Assembly (NCBI GenBank): GCA_936450465.1
Contig: OW388296.1
Span: 36,232,586-36,296,585, forward strand
Direction: 5' to 3'
Length of the DNA stretch: 64,000 nucleotides
From: Gibbula magus
Lineage: Eukaryota > Mollusca > Gastropoda > Trochida > Trochidae
Shown piece after piece: positions 24,075-38,354 of the stretch. The notes beneath the pieces were generated by a model, which saw nothing but the letters and a program-made list of their open reading frames with translations, ran no database searches and had not been told where the DNA came from. Positions within the stretch are counted from its first letter, which is position 1. Every line of letters begins with the position of its first letter. Made by a program: the position numbers and the translations under genes.

Positions 24075-24670
24075 TATTCCAGGACCATTCTGATAATCAA
24101 AAACACAGAAAAACTTGGTGTCCAGAGAGTGGAGGCTCTTGACATGGTCCACCTGGAATAGCTAACAAGAGAGGATTTCACTTCTGTGAAGAAGCCAAGT
24201 CAAATGGAGGATTGTATTTATTGTGGGCAAATGATCAGTTATAGTCTTGCAGAGACATCTCGATGATAAATAGTGTCCTGAAATGGATTTTTTTTTATTA
24301 TGATGATGATGCTATGAAGGTTCTTGACAGCCAAGTACTTAAGTCACAGAAAATCAATGAACTTGAGATAAAATGTATAATAAGTATGATACATAAAGAA
24401 CGCCGAGATAATGAAAATGTATTGGATAAAAAGAGAGAGCGGTACAGGAAGTTAGACATGTCAGAAGATATGATTCAAGACAAAATGAATAGACTGATTA
24501 AGAGAAAGTTCCAGGTCACATATTAGAGGTTGTAGCCTATATGTTTGGCTTAAGGAATGGACACAAAACCTTAGGGTTTTTTTTTTTTTTAACTCAGTAC
24601 AAGAAACAAGATGAAGATGACGATGAAGATGAAAATGGATTCTGATGAAGACAGTGATATATCGAGGATA
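24075..24670 (+). pseudogene. Possible continuation of the PC4-like pseudogene; charged reading frames
   Basis: An 87-codon frame at 24263-24526 encodes a highly charged segment (ISMIHKERRDNENVLDKK, then ERYRKLDMSEDMIQDKMNRL). A short acidic stretch (KKQDEDDDEDENG) follows near 24602-24645. They are on the same strand as the PC4-like modules and could be its decayed C-terminal part. No family is recognised, and this may be non-coding. Confidence 0.25.
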
Positions 24671-24972
24671 AAGCTGATCAATAAATGTTATATAGCTGAT
24701 TTCTGGGAGTGCTCCTTATCCAAAAATCAGCTCATTGAAAACGGGGCTTATAATATGTTTTAGTTGAATTCTATTTTGTTATTTGTCATTTTGTAATGAT
24801 ACTCATAACGAAAGAGTTTCGAAATGGTCTGACCTTAAACAACTGTTCTACACACAGTTAGGTTTGCATGAAATACTACACTGAATTTCAGTTCAGTACC
24901 AGTGATTAGTTTTGCAATGTAAAACACTTTGTTGATGACTTCTTTCTTTCTGTAGTAAAATTAGCCAACCCT
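24671..24972. other. RENBP intron 1 sequence, nothing recognised
   Basis: No coding match seen between the PC4-like region and the CA microsatellite. Confidence 0.5.
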
Positions 24973-26257
<1,285 letters not shown>

Positions 26258-27715
26258 TTAGGTCTTCAAGACTTCTGCTTGACCTTGAACTCCATGTTGG
26301 ACTCTCGGTTATTCGCCAGTTTCTCAGCTATAAAATGAGCTATCAAACATGTCTCTATCTTCAATAGTTTTTTTACAAAAATTCTCCAAAGACAATGACC
26401 CTCTGAAAATGGAAAAATCGCTTATTAATGGGCCCCTACATGACCTTTCTCACGATTAAGGCAAAATGGTTAATATTTTCATACTAAGATGCAACATAGA
26501 AAATATTGTGCTTTAATTTCCACCTAAGTAGATGTAATCATCATTAAGTTTGCATGTATAAGTAATGCGGTATGTTGTTTTGAATATTCAAGAAAATACT
26601 CAAAAATGCATTAATTTGGACCCCTAGACAACATTTGCGATGTTCGGAGCTTAACTATCAACTTTTTGATGAAAGGGTTCAACAGAAACGTTGTTGTTCT
26701 TGAAATTGTGCATACGTAGGTGTATGTAAAAATTTCAATAACATAAGAAATAAGCAGTTATGATCCTTTGAACTTTGTTGAAAATGCCGATTTTTAAAAA
26801 ATGACAAACTTATATGACTTGTCACAAAAAAACTAAGAAAGATTTGAGCTTGAAAAATATTGTCCTTAATAAATGACGTTTCTACATCACCATGATCAAT
26901 TTAAAATCTTCCTATCTTGAGTGGTTCATTATCAATAGTTCCCCAAAGGATAAACACCTCAAAAAGTCTCAAAATCAAAATATTTCACTGTTTTGGGAAT
27001 ATGCTTAAATTATGCCCAAACTATAACTTTTATATGATAATGATGTGTTATGGAATTGTTAATCTAGTTATTAGAAAGAGATTGAAGTCAGTAACTTTGA
27101 TATAACTTCATTTACAACAGAGTTATGTCCCTTTGAATGCCAGCCCTAAAAATAAGTTTTTGAAAAAGTTCAATTTTCAAATTGCTGTAGCTCGTTAACC
27201 GTTAAAATAGAACAAGGGATGGGGGGATTACTTTTTGCAGCATGCTTTTAGCTTTCGAATGAGCTACTGCACGATGTTGTATGTATTGCCCTGATTTAGA
27301 AGAAGATTTTTGAAGACGCGTACCCTCAAAACCGCGAAAGTGCACCAAATTTTCAGTGTTTTCAAAATAGCAAAAAATCTATTATTACGGCCGGAAACCA
27401 CTATATGCCTAGTCGATGGGGAATGTTGTTGCCCACATTCTGGTGAAAGTTTTATGAAAATATCTTGATAAGTTTTCGAGCTATTGAGGTTTGAAGTTTC
27501 AACTTCAAGGGGAGATAACTCAAGAACCAGGTCGAAATTCAAAATTCGGCCGACGATAAAATCTAAGTTAGGACACGGACTATCATCCCTGAAATTTTCA
27601 TGCAGATCGGACGAGCCGTTTTCCCGGAAAACATGGAACAAAAATCGTTGAAATAATAATAAGGAATAACACGATAACATCAATAGGTCTTCAGACATTC
27701 GTCTTGAAGACCTAA
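26258..27715. mobile_element. 1.46-kb repeat with TTAGGTCTTCAAGAC inverted ends and terminal hairpin
   Basis: TTAGGTCTTCAAGAC at 26258-26272 is inverted perfectly at 27701-27715. The right end also forms a hairpin (AGGTCTTCA at 27685 with TGAAGACCT ending at 27713). There is no protein match, although part is open on the minus strand (27264-27698). Repeats ending in such a hairpin followed by TAAT are, from memory, abundant in bivalves. A Helitron-like or other class is possible but unproven. Confidence 0.6.
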
Positions 27716-28404
27716 TGATTGAATATTCACATAGTTATACAAAACATACAATAAAACTGATAGACTTTGTGCTGTAAGCCTATAGTGAAGTTTTCCCCAC
27801 TTTCAGCGCTGATGAATGGCTACAGTTCTCATTATTTTAAATGTTCAACAAATGTGCGCTTGTCTTCATCAAGTTGTGAAACATAAAGTTATCAAAATAA
27901 TCACTTCATTAATATCTTTCAATTTGACGGTGTTGTAAGTATGTATTAATATTAATAGCATATATGTGTAAACAGGAATATCCTCTTGAATTTCATTTCT
28001 ACCTGGATAGAATCCTTCTTTTAAGGTCATGTTAACTTATGAAGCTAAGATGACCTTAAGGTCATGAGAACTTATAGATTAAACCTGGTATTCACTTGGT
28101 AATAATTGAATAATTAACCTGATCTGTAAAACTACTAACCCAATTGTAAAATTTTCGAAAAGTCAACAGAATGTATCTCGATAAGTAAAAGGTCAATTGT
28201 AGGTCAGCTGAACTTGGATTGACAGATGACATGTCTAAAATCACATGAAGGGGCTAATTAAAATGTCATAATGTATTTCCTCACTAGCCAGGACGCTAAG
28301 GTCATCTGCTCTTGTTGTGCTATTTTAGATATCTCTGAGTCTTTTTTGTGATTTACGTTAGGAAGAGGTTTTCAAAGTTGTAATAATGTGAGTAAATAAA
28401 GTTG
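27716..28404. other. RENBP intron 1 sequence, nothing recognised
   Basis: Contains a second copy of an AACTTATGAAGCTAAGATGA string also present at about 26087. No coding match. Confidence 0.4.
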
Positions 28405-28960
28405 AATATATAGTCGAGTCAATATATGGAAAATACCCCTTCAACCCCCCCCCCCCCCCCCCCCCGGAATAGTGTTTTTTCAAGATGACGCCCAAGATGG
28501 CCGCCGAAACCTCTTAATGATCATAACTCTGTAACTATCAACTCAAACGTGATGATCTTGGTGTCTTTCCCAAGGTTTTAGGGGACAACTAACACATTAA
28601 GATCATAAAAATGGTGTTTTTCTATTATGTACCACAACATTTCAAATGGCGTAAAAATGGCCACAGACACCTCCAAATGTCCGCATATCATTGACCATTT
28701 GAGTATCTAGAGGTCTATTTCAACGTTTTTGGGGGCAAGGAACACATAAGGACCATTAAAAATGAAACCATTTGACCTGCATTTCAGTCTAATTGATCTA
28801 TCCCCTGGATTCGGGAGACAAAAAAACATTCCAACCATTTGCAACTGTGAATGCCTACAACTGCATTTCCTGAGCACACAGGTTGTACTTTACACTCACA
28901 TTTCACCAGTTCTCTGAACGACCTGGACACTTCTGGAATATTCACCCGTAAACATGAAAC
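28405..28960 (-). mobile_element. VDTDV/FTGCDT transposon family, copy C (3' end only)
   Basis: Reverse complement of about 62560-63190. The terminus GTCGAGTCAATATATGG at 28407 matches the right end of the larger copy. The minus strand at about 28950-28840 retains the C-terminal cysteine-rich piece of the family protein (LVKCECKVQPVC), better preserved than in the larger copy. A poly-C run (28445-28465) lies inside. The copy is truncated on its 5' side. Confidence 0.8.
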
Positions 28961-29174
28961 AATGCTATTTACAAAGTATTAAATATATATTAAAGATGGT
29001 ATTCACAAGCTATTTACAAATATTAAAATACTTCTTTACAAATATAATAAAGGTAATAAATATCTGTCAAAGATGGTATTAATAAGATATTTATTATTTT
29101 GTAAACATTTGTAAAGCTTTGTAAAGCTTTGTAAATATCATCTTTAATAATGTTGAAAAGTTTTGTAAATATCA

Positions 29175-30930
29175 TCTTTGACTTTGAATAAAAAATATTA
29201 CTTTTGATGAAAACAACTAACTTTGATTAAAAAAAAAAGTGAATTTGATGAACAAAAATAATTTGATGAAAAAAATTACTTTGATGGAAAAATCTGACCT
29301 TGATGAAGAAAAAAATCTTTGATGAAAAAATTGACTTTGACAAAAACATGACTTTAAATTAAAAAAAACAACAACATTTGATAAAAAAAATAAATTTGAT
29401 GAGAAAAATGACTTTGATGGGAAAATCTGACTTGATGAAGAAAAATAGTTTAAGGAAAAAAATGACTTAAATAACTCTGATAAAAAAAAATGATATACAT
29501 GTAGATGAAAACAAATGATTTTGAATAAATAAAAAAATAACTTTTGATGAAAAAATCAATTTGGTGAAAAAATTAATTTGATTAAAAAAATGACTTTGAT
29601 GAGAAAAATGACTTTGATTGAAGGAATCTTACTTTGATGAAGAAAAAATATATTTGATGAAAAATTGACTTTATTGAAAGCATGACTTTGAATTTGAAAA
29701 ACTGACTTTTGATGAAAAAATAAATTTGATGAAAAAATGAATTTGATTAAAAAAATGACTTTGATAAGAAAAATGACTTTAATGAAAAAATTATTTTGAT
29801 TTCAAGAAATGACTTTGATTGAAGGAATCTTACTTTGATGAAGAAAAAACAACTTTGATGAAAAATTGACTTTAATGAAAGCTGACTTTGAATTTGAAAA
29901 AATGACTTTTGATGAAAAAATAAGAATGAGAAACATGAATTTCATGGAAAAATTAATTTGATTAAACAACCGACTTTAATGGCAAAAAACTGACTTTGAT
30001 GAAAAAATGACTTTCTGAAAAACTACTTTGGTGACAATGGATGAAAACATGACTTTGAATAAAAAAAAAGACTTTAATGAGAAAAATGAATTTAATGACA
30101 AATTACTTTGATGAAGAAAAAAAATCTTTGATGAAAAAAATGATTTTGATGAAAACATGACTTTGAATAATAAAAAAAGAAGACTTTAATGAGTAAATGA
30201 ATTTGATGAAAAAATTATTTTGATTAAAATAGCGACTTTGATGGAAAAAATGACTTTAATGAAAAAATGATTTTGATTTAAAAAAATGACTTTAATGAAA
30301 AAATGATTTTGATTTCAAAAAATGACTTTGATGGAAGAAATCTTACTTTGATGAAAATTGACTTTGATGAAAGCATGACTTTGAATTTGAAAAAATGACT
30401 TTTGATGAAAAAATAAATTTGATGAAAAAATGAATTTGATTAAAAAAAAAGGCTTTGATGAAAAAAATGACTTTAATGAAAAAAATATTTTGATAAAAAA
30501 AAACGGCTTCGATGGAAAAACTGACTTTGATGAAAAAAAAATTTTTTGTTGAAAAATTTACTATGATGAAAAAATTAATTTAGTTTAAAAAATGACTTTG
30601 ATGAGAAAAATGACTTTAATGAAAAAATAAATTCAGTTTAAAAAATGACTTTGATGAGAAAAATGACTCTAATGAAAAAATTGTTTTGATTAAAACACCG
30701 ACTTTGATGGGAAAATCTGACTTTGATGAAGAAAATATATCTTTGATGAAAAATTGACTTTGAAGAAAAAATTAATTTAGTTTTAAAAAAAAACTGTGAT
30801 GAGAAAAATGACTCTAATAAAAACATTTTTGATTAAAAAACCGACTTTGTTGGTAAAATCTGACTTTGATGAAGAAAAAATAGTTTAAGGACAAATATGA
30901 CTTAAATAACTCTGGTAAAAATGATGAAAA
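29175..30930. repeat. A-rich degenerate minisatellite (GACTTTGATGAAAAAA)
   Basis: About 1.75 kb of imperfect 17-20-bp units built on ATGACTTTGATGAAAAA. Some longer blocks recur as larger units, such as GATGGAAAAATCTGACTTTG followed by ATGAAGAAAAA. Short minus-strand frames (FFSSKS-like) are by-products. Confidence 0.93.
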
Positions 30931-31916
30931 TAAGGATTTATAATTTATAATAAATACTTGTATTAGTGTTTGGATTTGTAAATCCATCATGTACTGTTAA
31001 TTAACCACAGTTTCTATGTATGTCTCTGTATTCAGGAACAGTATTTAGAGGATATTACCATAGCCTGTTTATCAATGCAATTAATTTATGGAAATACATA
31101 TAAATAAATCCTCCTTCTAGTTTAGTCCAGTCCTCATAGTTTATAGTAAGCCCTTCATTTTGAAATGTTTATCCTAAAACTATATTATATATATTTTATT
31201 TCAATTCTCTTCAAGCTAACTAAACATATTGGAAAAGACTGTCATGAACTTCTAAATCAATATATTTCTCCAAAAAGAAAAATCAATATAAAATTCATAT
31301 AGTTCTCACAGAGCATAGCATAGTTAGGGATATAAAGAACCGACCTTGACGCTTATACAGGTCTAACTCACTACCACCAAGTTAAAATACCAAGCAACAA
31401 TAACAGAACTTGTTAGTATGATTAAGGCCTTACATGGTTAACGAATTCAATGTATTAAAAAGGGACAAATGGGAACACGCCCTTGTTATTAAATACAAAT
31501 TAAATGACCTACTATGGTAACAAATCACGAGCACTTCAGTTCTTGTAAGGATAATCAGGTTTAGGCTAGATACATACAAAACGAGAATGTAGCATTATTT
31601 AATAGTAAAAACACACACTAATCTTTGCAATCAATGTACGTGTGGCGCCACAAAGTGAGAACATGAAAAAACACATTGCTAAAATTGACTTCTGATAGCA
31701 TGTGTAACTCTTGAAATTGGCCGTAATGAATTTGTGATGATGACTAAATTGCCTTACTACACCTGTCCAAATAAACCTTGCTAATAGATATTTGATAAGA
31801 CTAGTTAGATCTGGGGAAGATGAAGTAAAGTTAATTGTTCAGTTAGGATATCCGAATGTTTGTGTTGTTGACAGTCAGCTGTTAGTATTATACATTGCAA
31901 TATTTAAACTTAAAAA
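30931..31916. other. RENBP intron 1 sequence, nothing recognised
   Basis: AT-rich, no coding match. Confidence 0.5.
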
Positions 31917-32086
31917 ATATCATCATCATCATCATATTTATTTCCTCCAATGGAGATTAATGATCACATCATGGATACATGTAATTAATATTTACAAAAG
32001 AATGAAAAGAGAATTAGAAAAGATATAGTGTTTAAACTGAAGGTTTGGCTGGAAAAGTTGATCATAATGTTCGTTTCACACAGTTA

Positions 32087-32977
32087 TTATTCTTGTTTAG
32101 AAATCGCTCTCTGGTAGATTGCCATGATGGACATGGCAAACACAGCACACATGTCCCGGAAGTCCCTTATGTCTGTAAGGTCTGCAATGGTATCGGCAAT
32201 TGGTCTACCGAGCAGGTATTGAACACAGGTCTCATTGTCTGAGCTGTCCAGAAGCGTGTAAAGTTCTGGTGTAAAGAAATCAGTGATTAATGTCCAGAAC
32301 TGGTCGTAGCATTCACTGAGATGGTCACAGCACAGGAGTACATGGGCGAGGAGGTCAGTGTAGGTACCGTCACACAGGTCACAGTTCTGCATGGAGTTCT
32401 GTGGAACACATACCCAGAGCTTAGCACAATGGGTGTACTGTCTTCGTAAGATACTATGTCTTGAAGATATGTACACAGGAGCCGGTCCATAGTTCTGTTG
32501 CAGCGCTTTGAAGCGGGAGAAGTCAGGGTCGGAGTTCAGATGAGATGACCAGGAGCTGATGTAGTGTGTCTTCACCCTCTCTGTTACAAGTTGTTTCCAG
32601 CGGTGTTTAGATGGCAAGATGTTCTGTTGAAGATAGGTGTAGAGTTCATCAATAATGCCGTACTGCTCAAGAAGGCTGATGATATGAGGAACGAATCCAC
32701 GTTGTCCGTTTGGGGATTGGAGATATTGGAATATGCGTCTGTGTAGGAGCTGCTTTGATATATTGTCTGGAGGTAAGGAGCAGAGTCGATGTAGGAACAT
32801 GAGCTGTCTTTTCGTTATCTCGGCTGTTATAGGTAACCAGTTCAGCATGCTCAAACACATGTCGCTTCTGGTTCTTGGTGGAAAGCCCTGCAGCGCTTTA
32901 GCCATGTAGTGCCATGTTGATGAGAGTTTTGAGATATCAGATCTCAAGAGCTCAGTCCATATCTCACAACCATACAA
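32087..32977 (-). pseudogene. LINE C-terminal region with CCHC-like finger
   Basis: About 290 codons, open, overlapping the end of the RT fragment in another frame (YGCEIWTELLRSD is the usual post-RT YG.E.W block). Near the end is C-D-L-C..H..C spacing (CDLCDGTYTDLLAHVLLCC), a zinc-finger-like motif common at the C-terminus of such LINE proteins. One frameshift would rejoin it with the RT, so the copy is fairly young. Confidence 0.85.
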
Positions 32978-33768
32978 TATGGACGGTATGATGTCTTGAC
33001 AGTGTTGGCAGAGATTAGCTGATTCACTTGAAGGAGTCCAATATCTCTCAGGGCATGGAATCGGGACTTAGCCTTTCTGCAGTTCTCCTCAATAGATGTT
33101 CCTGGTTTCATTGAATGACAGACATTGATGCCAAGATGTATGGTGTGATCAGTTACAGGAATCGGCTCTTCTGTCACGGTCCATTGTGTAGGTGAAGTAG
33201 AAGAGTGACATTTTCCAAATGCAATTATGTTACACTTTGAAGGATTAAGTTCGTATCGCCATTTTCTGCTATACTCTGTTACAATGTCGAGTTGATCTTG
33301 GAGGGCACGTGGTGATGTTGCAAGTACAGTTAAGTCATCGGCAAGTGTAGGGTTTCCAAGCTTTATATCAAAGGCTGAGATTCCCAGGTTGAAAGTTTCT
33401 AGCTGTTTTAAAAGTCCATCAATAAACACCAGGTACAGGAGAGTGGAGAGAAATCCCCCTTGACGTACACCTTGTCCAATGAAGAAAGTCTTTGATTGAG
33501 CTCCGTTTGTAACAACGTAACTTTTGAGGTCGGTATAGGCATTTACAATCAGTCTCCATGTCAAACCAGTGATGTCAAGTTGGTGAAGTTTGAGAAAGAG
33601 ACCAGCATGCCACACTGTGTCGAATGCTCTTCTGTTATCTAAGAAGGCGCTGTATACATTGCTGCCAAGTTCAAGATTGTACAATACCGCCTCTTTAAGG
33701 TTGAAAGCTGTTGTCATGCATCCTATTCTTGGTTGGTAACCTTGCTGTTGCTTGCTTGGAATTGGAGC
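32944..33768 (-). pseudogene. LINE reverse transcriptase fragment
   Basis: The frame shows the RT blocks in order: QQGYQPRIGCMTTAF, then YSAFLDNRRAFDTVWH (catalytic Asp in F-L-D), GQGVRQGGFLSTLLY, and LGNPTLADDLTVLA with the LADD catalytic pair, then a LNPSKCNIIAFGK block. About 260 residues are intact. The start of the RT domain is missing, and a frameshift at about 32950-32975 separates it from the C-terminal part. It would copy LINE RNA into DNA at the target site. Confidence 0.92.
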
Positions 33769-33770
33769 AT

Positions 33771-36054
33771 TTGATGAAAAAATTAATTTAAATTATACAT
33801 AGATTTGATCAACAATTTGTTTTCACTATGTGACAAAGATTCGTCACCGCTTAGAATAGCACGTAAAGTTATATTATTTTCATAAATATTCTCCATCATA
33901 TTTTCCTTGGACGTCTGTCAGTTCGACATTTATTCGGAGTGTGAATACATTTGACTGTATGTACAACAAGAACATGACGGAGACTTTAAAAAATTATTTT
34001 CCAAGTAGTAGTTTTTATGAAAGAAGTACATATAATCATGTTTAAATGCATATCATCACAGTAATAAACAAAAAATTTAGTCGCCCAAAAAATATCTCTG
34101 TCATTATTTGGTATGTTCCCATTACGTTATATATTATAAGCGTTTGTGTTACACAATAAATTGTATCTATTCTTACTCAATGTGACCAGTCCCCACCTTT
34201 CATTGCAAAACGACGAACGCTTTATTTATGCATTTAAAAAAAAGGATGGACTAGATATGTTAATGTAAGTGTAATCCCCTTTTATAACTCTTAAATAATA
34301 GGGCAGCCAAGGGCTTATACAGCGTGTTTGTAAAGTCATGTTTAAATAAAGTGATGGTTGAACGTTTATCATGCATGTTGTTCGCTATCCTTACATAGAA
34401 AAAACATCTTAAAATGTTCTTATCAACTAGTTTATTATTGATTTTAAGTGGAAGACGGCTACGTATATAGATAATACAAAATGGTGTTCTAAAAATGAAT
34501 GCGAATTCTGTGTACGGGTATTGATCTAAGAGGAGACTACTTTCTTCAGAGTCGACGAAACACCTGAATATACATACAACAATAACGAATACACACCCTT
34601 GTTCACCCCAGCGAGTCAGCCTAAAGGCGGAAATTTCGGGTCATAAAACAGGGAGTCACTTTGTGTAATACACAAAATACTTGCAAGATAATTAAAATGT
34701 GACAACTGTATCTGCCACAATTTGGGTAATATTTATCTTACTTGTAATACTTTTGTTTCAAATCATATTAATATTTATTTCTACCTATTTTACTGGTTAG
34801 TGTGGCCCAATGAATGTTAAACTTTGTTGACACAAAAGTATTAAGCATATCTAACAATCTCAAACTATAGTTGTTTTATTAACTATTTTGAAATTGCATA
34901 TCTAATAATACTTTAATGTTTTCGTACAACTTTATATTTTTCAACAGCATATTCGCTCGCCTGTTGAAGCACTGCATAATCAATATTCACTGTATATTGA
35001 TTATGTGTGTGTATAAGGTGTTGATTCATGCGTGTCAATTCATTCATTCATTCTCCCTGTCGGGTTATTTTTTAAATATATTTACACCTGAATATTTTTA
35101 TGTAAATCCATCTAAGTAAAAATGTATTAGTTGTTACCATCAACAAATATAAAAGTTATTAGATGATTGTAGTTGCACTTGAAAAGAAATTTGACTGTTT
35201 GAATGAATGATATAATATGCGCACTGTGTGCAGTCATTTTGCATTAGCAAATTTTAGTATTACACGAATCAAATGATATTTACTTATTCACGTAATTAAG
35301 GGAATCTAGAAATTTGGCAGTTTAAGTCTGTTGTAATGTATCTCATTATCTACTCCATTTTAATCTTATAAAGGACTGTCGGAAATGCTAGAAACATGCT
35401 TTTGGTGTTTCAAATAGGCTGCAAACGTCTACCAAAAAAGTGACTATCTATCTGGAAACTTCGAGTTATGTTTGCCAGATCTTACTAAAGAGGCTTTATA
35501 GAAGGAGCATTTGCGAGAATAGGGCTGCCAGTGATATATTCAAAGTACACAACAGAAATCAAAGACATTCTTTAATTATATGCAAATAAGCTCATAGAAG
35601 AATATTTTAATATACAGAACTACAAAAGACGCATGTAATATGTCTAAACTATAGATAAATGCCGAATTTATAAATGAATTAAACAGTAACGAAAATGTCC
35701 AATTATCACTCGACACAAATTTCATTCACTGCGTCATCAATCTTACAATAAGAGGGTCATCTCAAAGTCTAAGTTGGAGACAAATATTCGACTCAACAAA
35801 CACACTCTAATCGGATATTCTAAAATTAGTGACAGGGCGTCAAGCTACAATTTCAATCTAAAACTCAGTATTTAAACCACTTCATTTATTAGATTTTGAA
35901 CCTAAAATTGTATGATACACCGCATAGAATCTTTTAATCTGACAAATTTGTTGATTCGCGGCCATAAGCAAACCCTGTTCCCCCTAATGCAACCTAGGTG
36001 CACTTCTTTACCTGGCTCACAAAACACCATCTGTTAGTACTTAAAAAAATTCTT
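33771..36054. other. RENBP intron 1 sequence, nothing recognised
   Basis: AT-rich non-coding sequence. The first 25 bases after the LINE (TTGATGAAAAAATTAATTT) look like one unit of the minisatellite at 29175-30930. Confidence 0.5.
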
Positions 36055-37065
36055 GTTTGTTGTTTGCGTCTTTGAGAAACAAAAGGAAAATCTGTGGTAG
36101 TTTGTTTTGTTTGGACACACTGCGTCTTGGTCCTTTGTCTCTTATGTCTCTGGTTGCAGACTTGAGACCCCCACAGAACAAAAAGTGGTGGAATCCGCCT
36201 TGCCGGATCCTACAGGATCCAACTAATTTGTGGCGGTGCTGGAAGAATCCGGCAAGCGGATTCCAGCACTTTTTCCGTACACTTTTAGAGTATCCTGGAG
36301 GTTTTCATGCAATCCAAAAGTTCAATTTTGCAAGTTGGAAGTCTGAAGTCTGAAGTTTCCATGTCGTTACAGAGCGGGTGGCCATTATGATTTTCGAAAT
36401 GGAAAATTGTGTCAAATCAGTTTGGCGAAATGTGCATGCGATGAACATTTGAGCGAATAGGTTGTCATCATCTTTGAGAATTGTTACTTTTTCTTGGTCT
36501 TTACCTTAATGTGTTGTTTCTTGAAAAGTAGTACATGATCTTGTACCTGATTTAGTGTGGTAAGACAATTAATGGTATTTCGTGGAAACGACAAAAGACG
36601 AATTACACCATTTCTACTAAACAGTCTTACAAAACAGAATTAATATGTTTCAAATGGACTGTATCAGAATTTAATGACCCACATGTAAAGATTCCCCAGA
36701 ATTTCACTTTATATTGTATAGATACCAAACAGCATTACCGACATGACCGATTACATCTGGCATTTAGGCTTTTTCTTTTGGCCTATGGCAGTGTTTTTTT
36801 TTCTTGTAATGTGTGACCGCAAGTTATACTACTGTTAAAATAAATAAACATGATTTACATAAAGTTTGTTTACTAACATTTGAGTTATGATCATTAAAAG
36901 GTATAGGCGGCCATCTTGGACGCCATCTTGAAAAAAACACTTTATCGGGGGTCCAACTTTAGTAGGTTATTAAGTGCATTAAACCATACTGGAATCATTT
37001 GAGAAAATTTTTGTAGCAATTTTGTGGGGGTTAAACTGTATTTTGACCTGACTAATAAGGCATTA
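36055..37065 (-). mobile_element. VDTDV/FTGCDT transposon family, copy B (rearranged)
   Basis: 36285-36770 is the reverse complement of about 60525-61500, lacking the 500-bp MITE found there. 36055-36170 is the reverse complement of 61625-61745, a coding part of the family protein. 36885-37065 is related in plus orientation to 63015-63185. If copy B is read on the minus strand, this places the terminal sequence at its 5' end, so the family has long terminal inverted repeats (over 150 bp). Between the two coding-side blocks, 36171-36285 holds an unrelated hairpin. Confidence 0.8.
36181..36273. repeat. 28-bp-arm hairpin inserted in copy B
   Basis: AAAAGTGGTGGAATCCGCC at 36181 pairs with the complement ending at about 36273 (CGGATTCCAGCACTTTT), with a small inner palindrome GGATCCTACAGGATCC. 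It replaces about 125 bp of the family's coding sequence. Confidence 0.85.
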
Positions 37066-38354
37066 AAAGGCTTAAATGTGTACTTCCTTTCATTTAGTTC
37101 TTCTAGCTAGCTCCTGCATCTCCTTTCATCTTTCCCCCCTTTCAGCTTTTAAATCATGAAATCAATGTCAATGTAATCAAATAATACCATGTTTTAAAAC
37201 AATGTAGATGAAATTATTAATAGTGGTTTCGATAGTTATTTGAAATAGCTGATTCTGATTTATGGGATATCCCCAAACCAACACATAGAGTTAACAGATA
37301 GTGAAATTACACAATAGACTCATTTGATGATGATGAGAATCTGTTATACTGACCGAGATACAATATAATATATACCCTTATCACAATGAATATATAATAT
37401 GAATATTTTTGTTTACTAAGTCTCAATTACTCCCATATTGTTTACTTTACATACCGTAATTAATCTAGGGCCTATTATTGACATTGGCTTGCATCGGTAT
37501 GCATAGAGTTACTTTATGACCTAAATCAAACCATACTGGTCGACCTCACATAGCTTACACACTAAACAGGTATCGTCATAGATATTATTAGACGCAGAAT
37601 TGTCATGTGTCATCCCGACTCGGGAGGAATGACGGGCAAGGAATGACAATTTTACCATGCTTTTGTTATGGGAAATGGTCAAATGGCGACATTTCTTGTC
37701 CAGCATTTGTAATGGGACACAAATTTATCCCAAGAGAAGACATTTGACTGAAAATAAATATATAGTGCCTTGTCAGAACTTTTAACTGCCTGCACTTTTA
37801 ATGTTTTAAGCGTTTTTACCAGATAGTATATTATAATGACAGTTGTTATATCCTGTTCAAAATCCACCTTCCGCCTTCTCGTGGTGAACGGAGCGAACAG
37901 ATCAAATCAGGCTAACGGAAGTGGTGTGATGATGCTTTGAGAAGGGTTAAACGTGCGAGTGAGTAGGCTATAAGCTAGTTTCAGCGTTTGCGCAATATAT
38001 ATATATATACTATAATTGAGCAAAAGCAATGTTTAGGCGGCGCAAAAGTTATATGCATGTGTGCAAAAGTAATGTTACCGCCCGAACATGGGAGTATACG
38101 GGCTATTATCAGACGGATTTGAGAGGAAACCTCCTGACGATATGAGTTTGTATCCCGATAAATATACTATTTTGCAACTTTTATTCCTCAGAAAACTGTC
38201 TGTTTGTGACGTCATTTTTGTAAACATTTAGCAGTCTCTATACCAATTTTATTTAACTTGTGAATGATTTTTTATGAAACTCGTCCCAGTCAGGTGAAAT
38301 TTTCTTTTATATACACATATACTCACAAATATTGCCATTTATGTGGCTGAATTA
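37066..38354. other. RENBP intron 1, last non-repeat part
   Basis: AT-rich, with (AT)n near 37995-38010. No coding match. Confidence 0.5.

Larger units (their letters stand above)
31917..33770 (-). mobile_element. 5'-truncated non-LTR retrotransposon (Jockey/CR1-like LINE)
   Basis: Minus-strand LINE. It begins at about 33768 inside the reverse transcriptase and ends with a 3' tail of GGAAATAAATATGATGATG type (31920-31950). The ATGATG microsatellite tail is usual for several LINE clades. The two coding pieces are listed separately. 5' truncation is the typical product of target-primed reverse transcription. It sits in RENBP intron 1, antisense to the gene. Confidence 0.9.

Noticed and set aside
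29976..30826. Phe/Ser/Lys-rich minus-strand frames
   Set aside because: Translations of the A-rich minisatellite.
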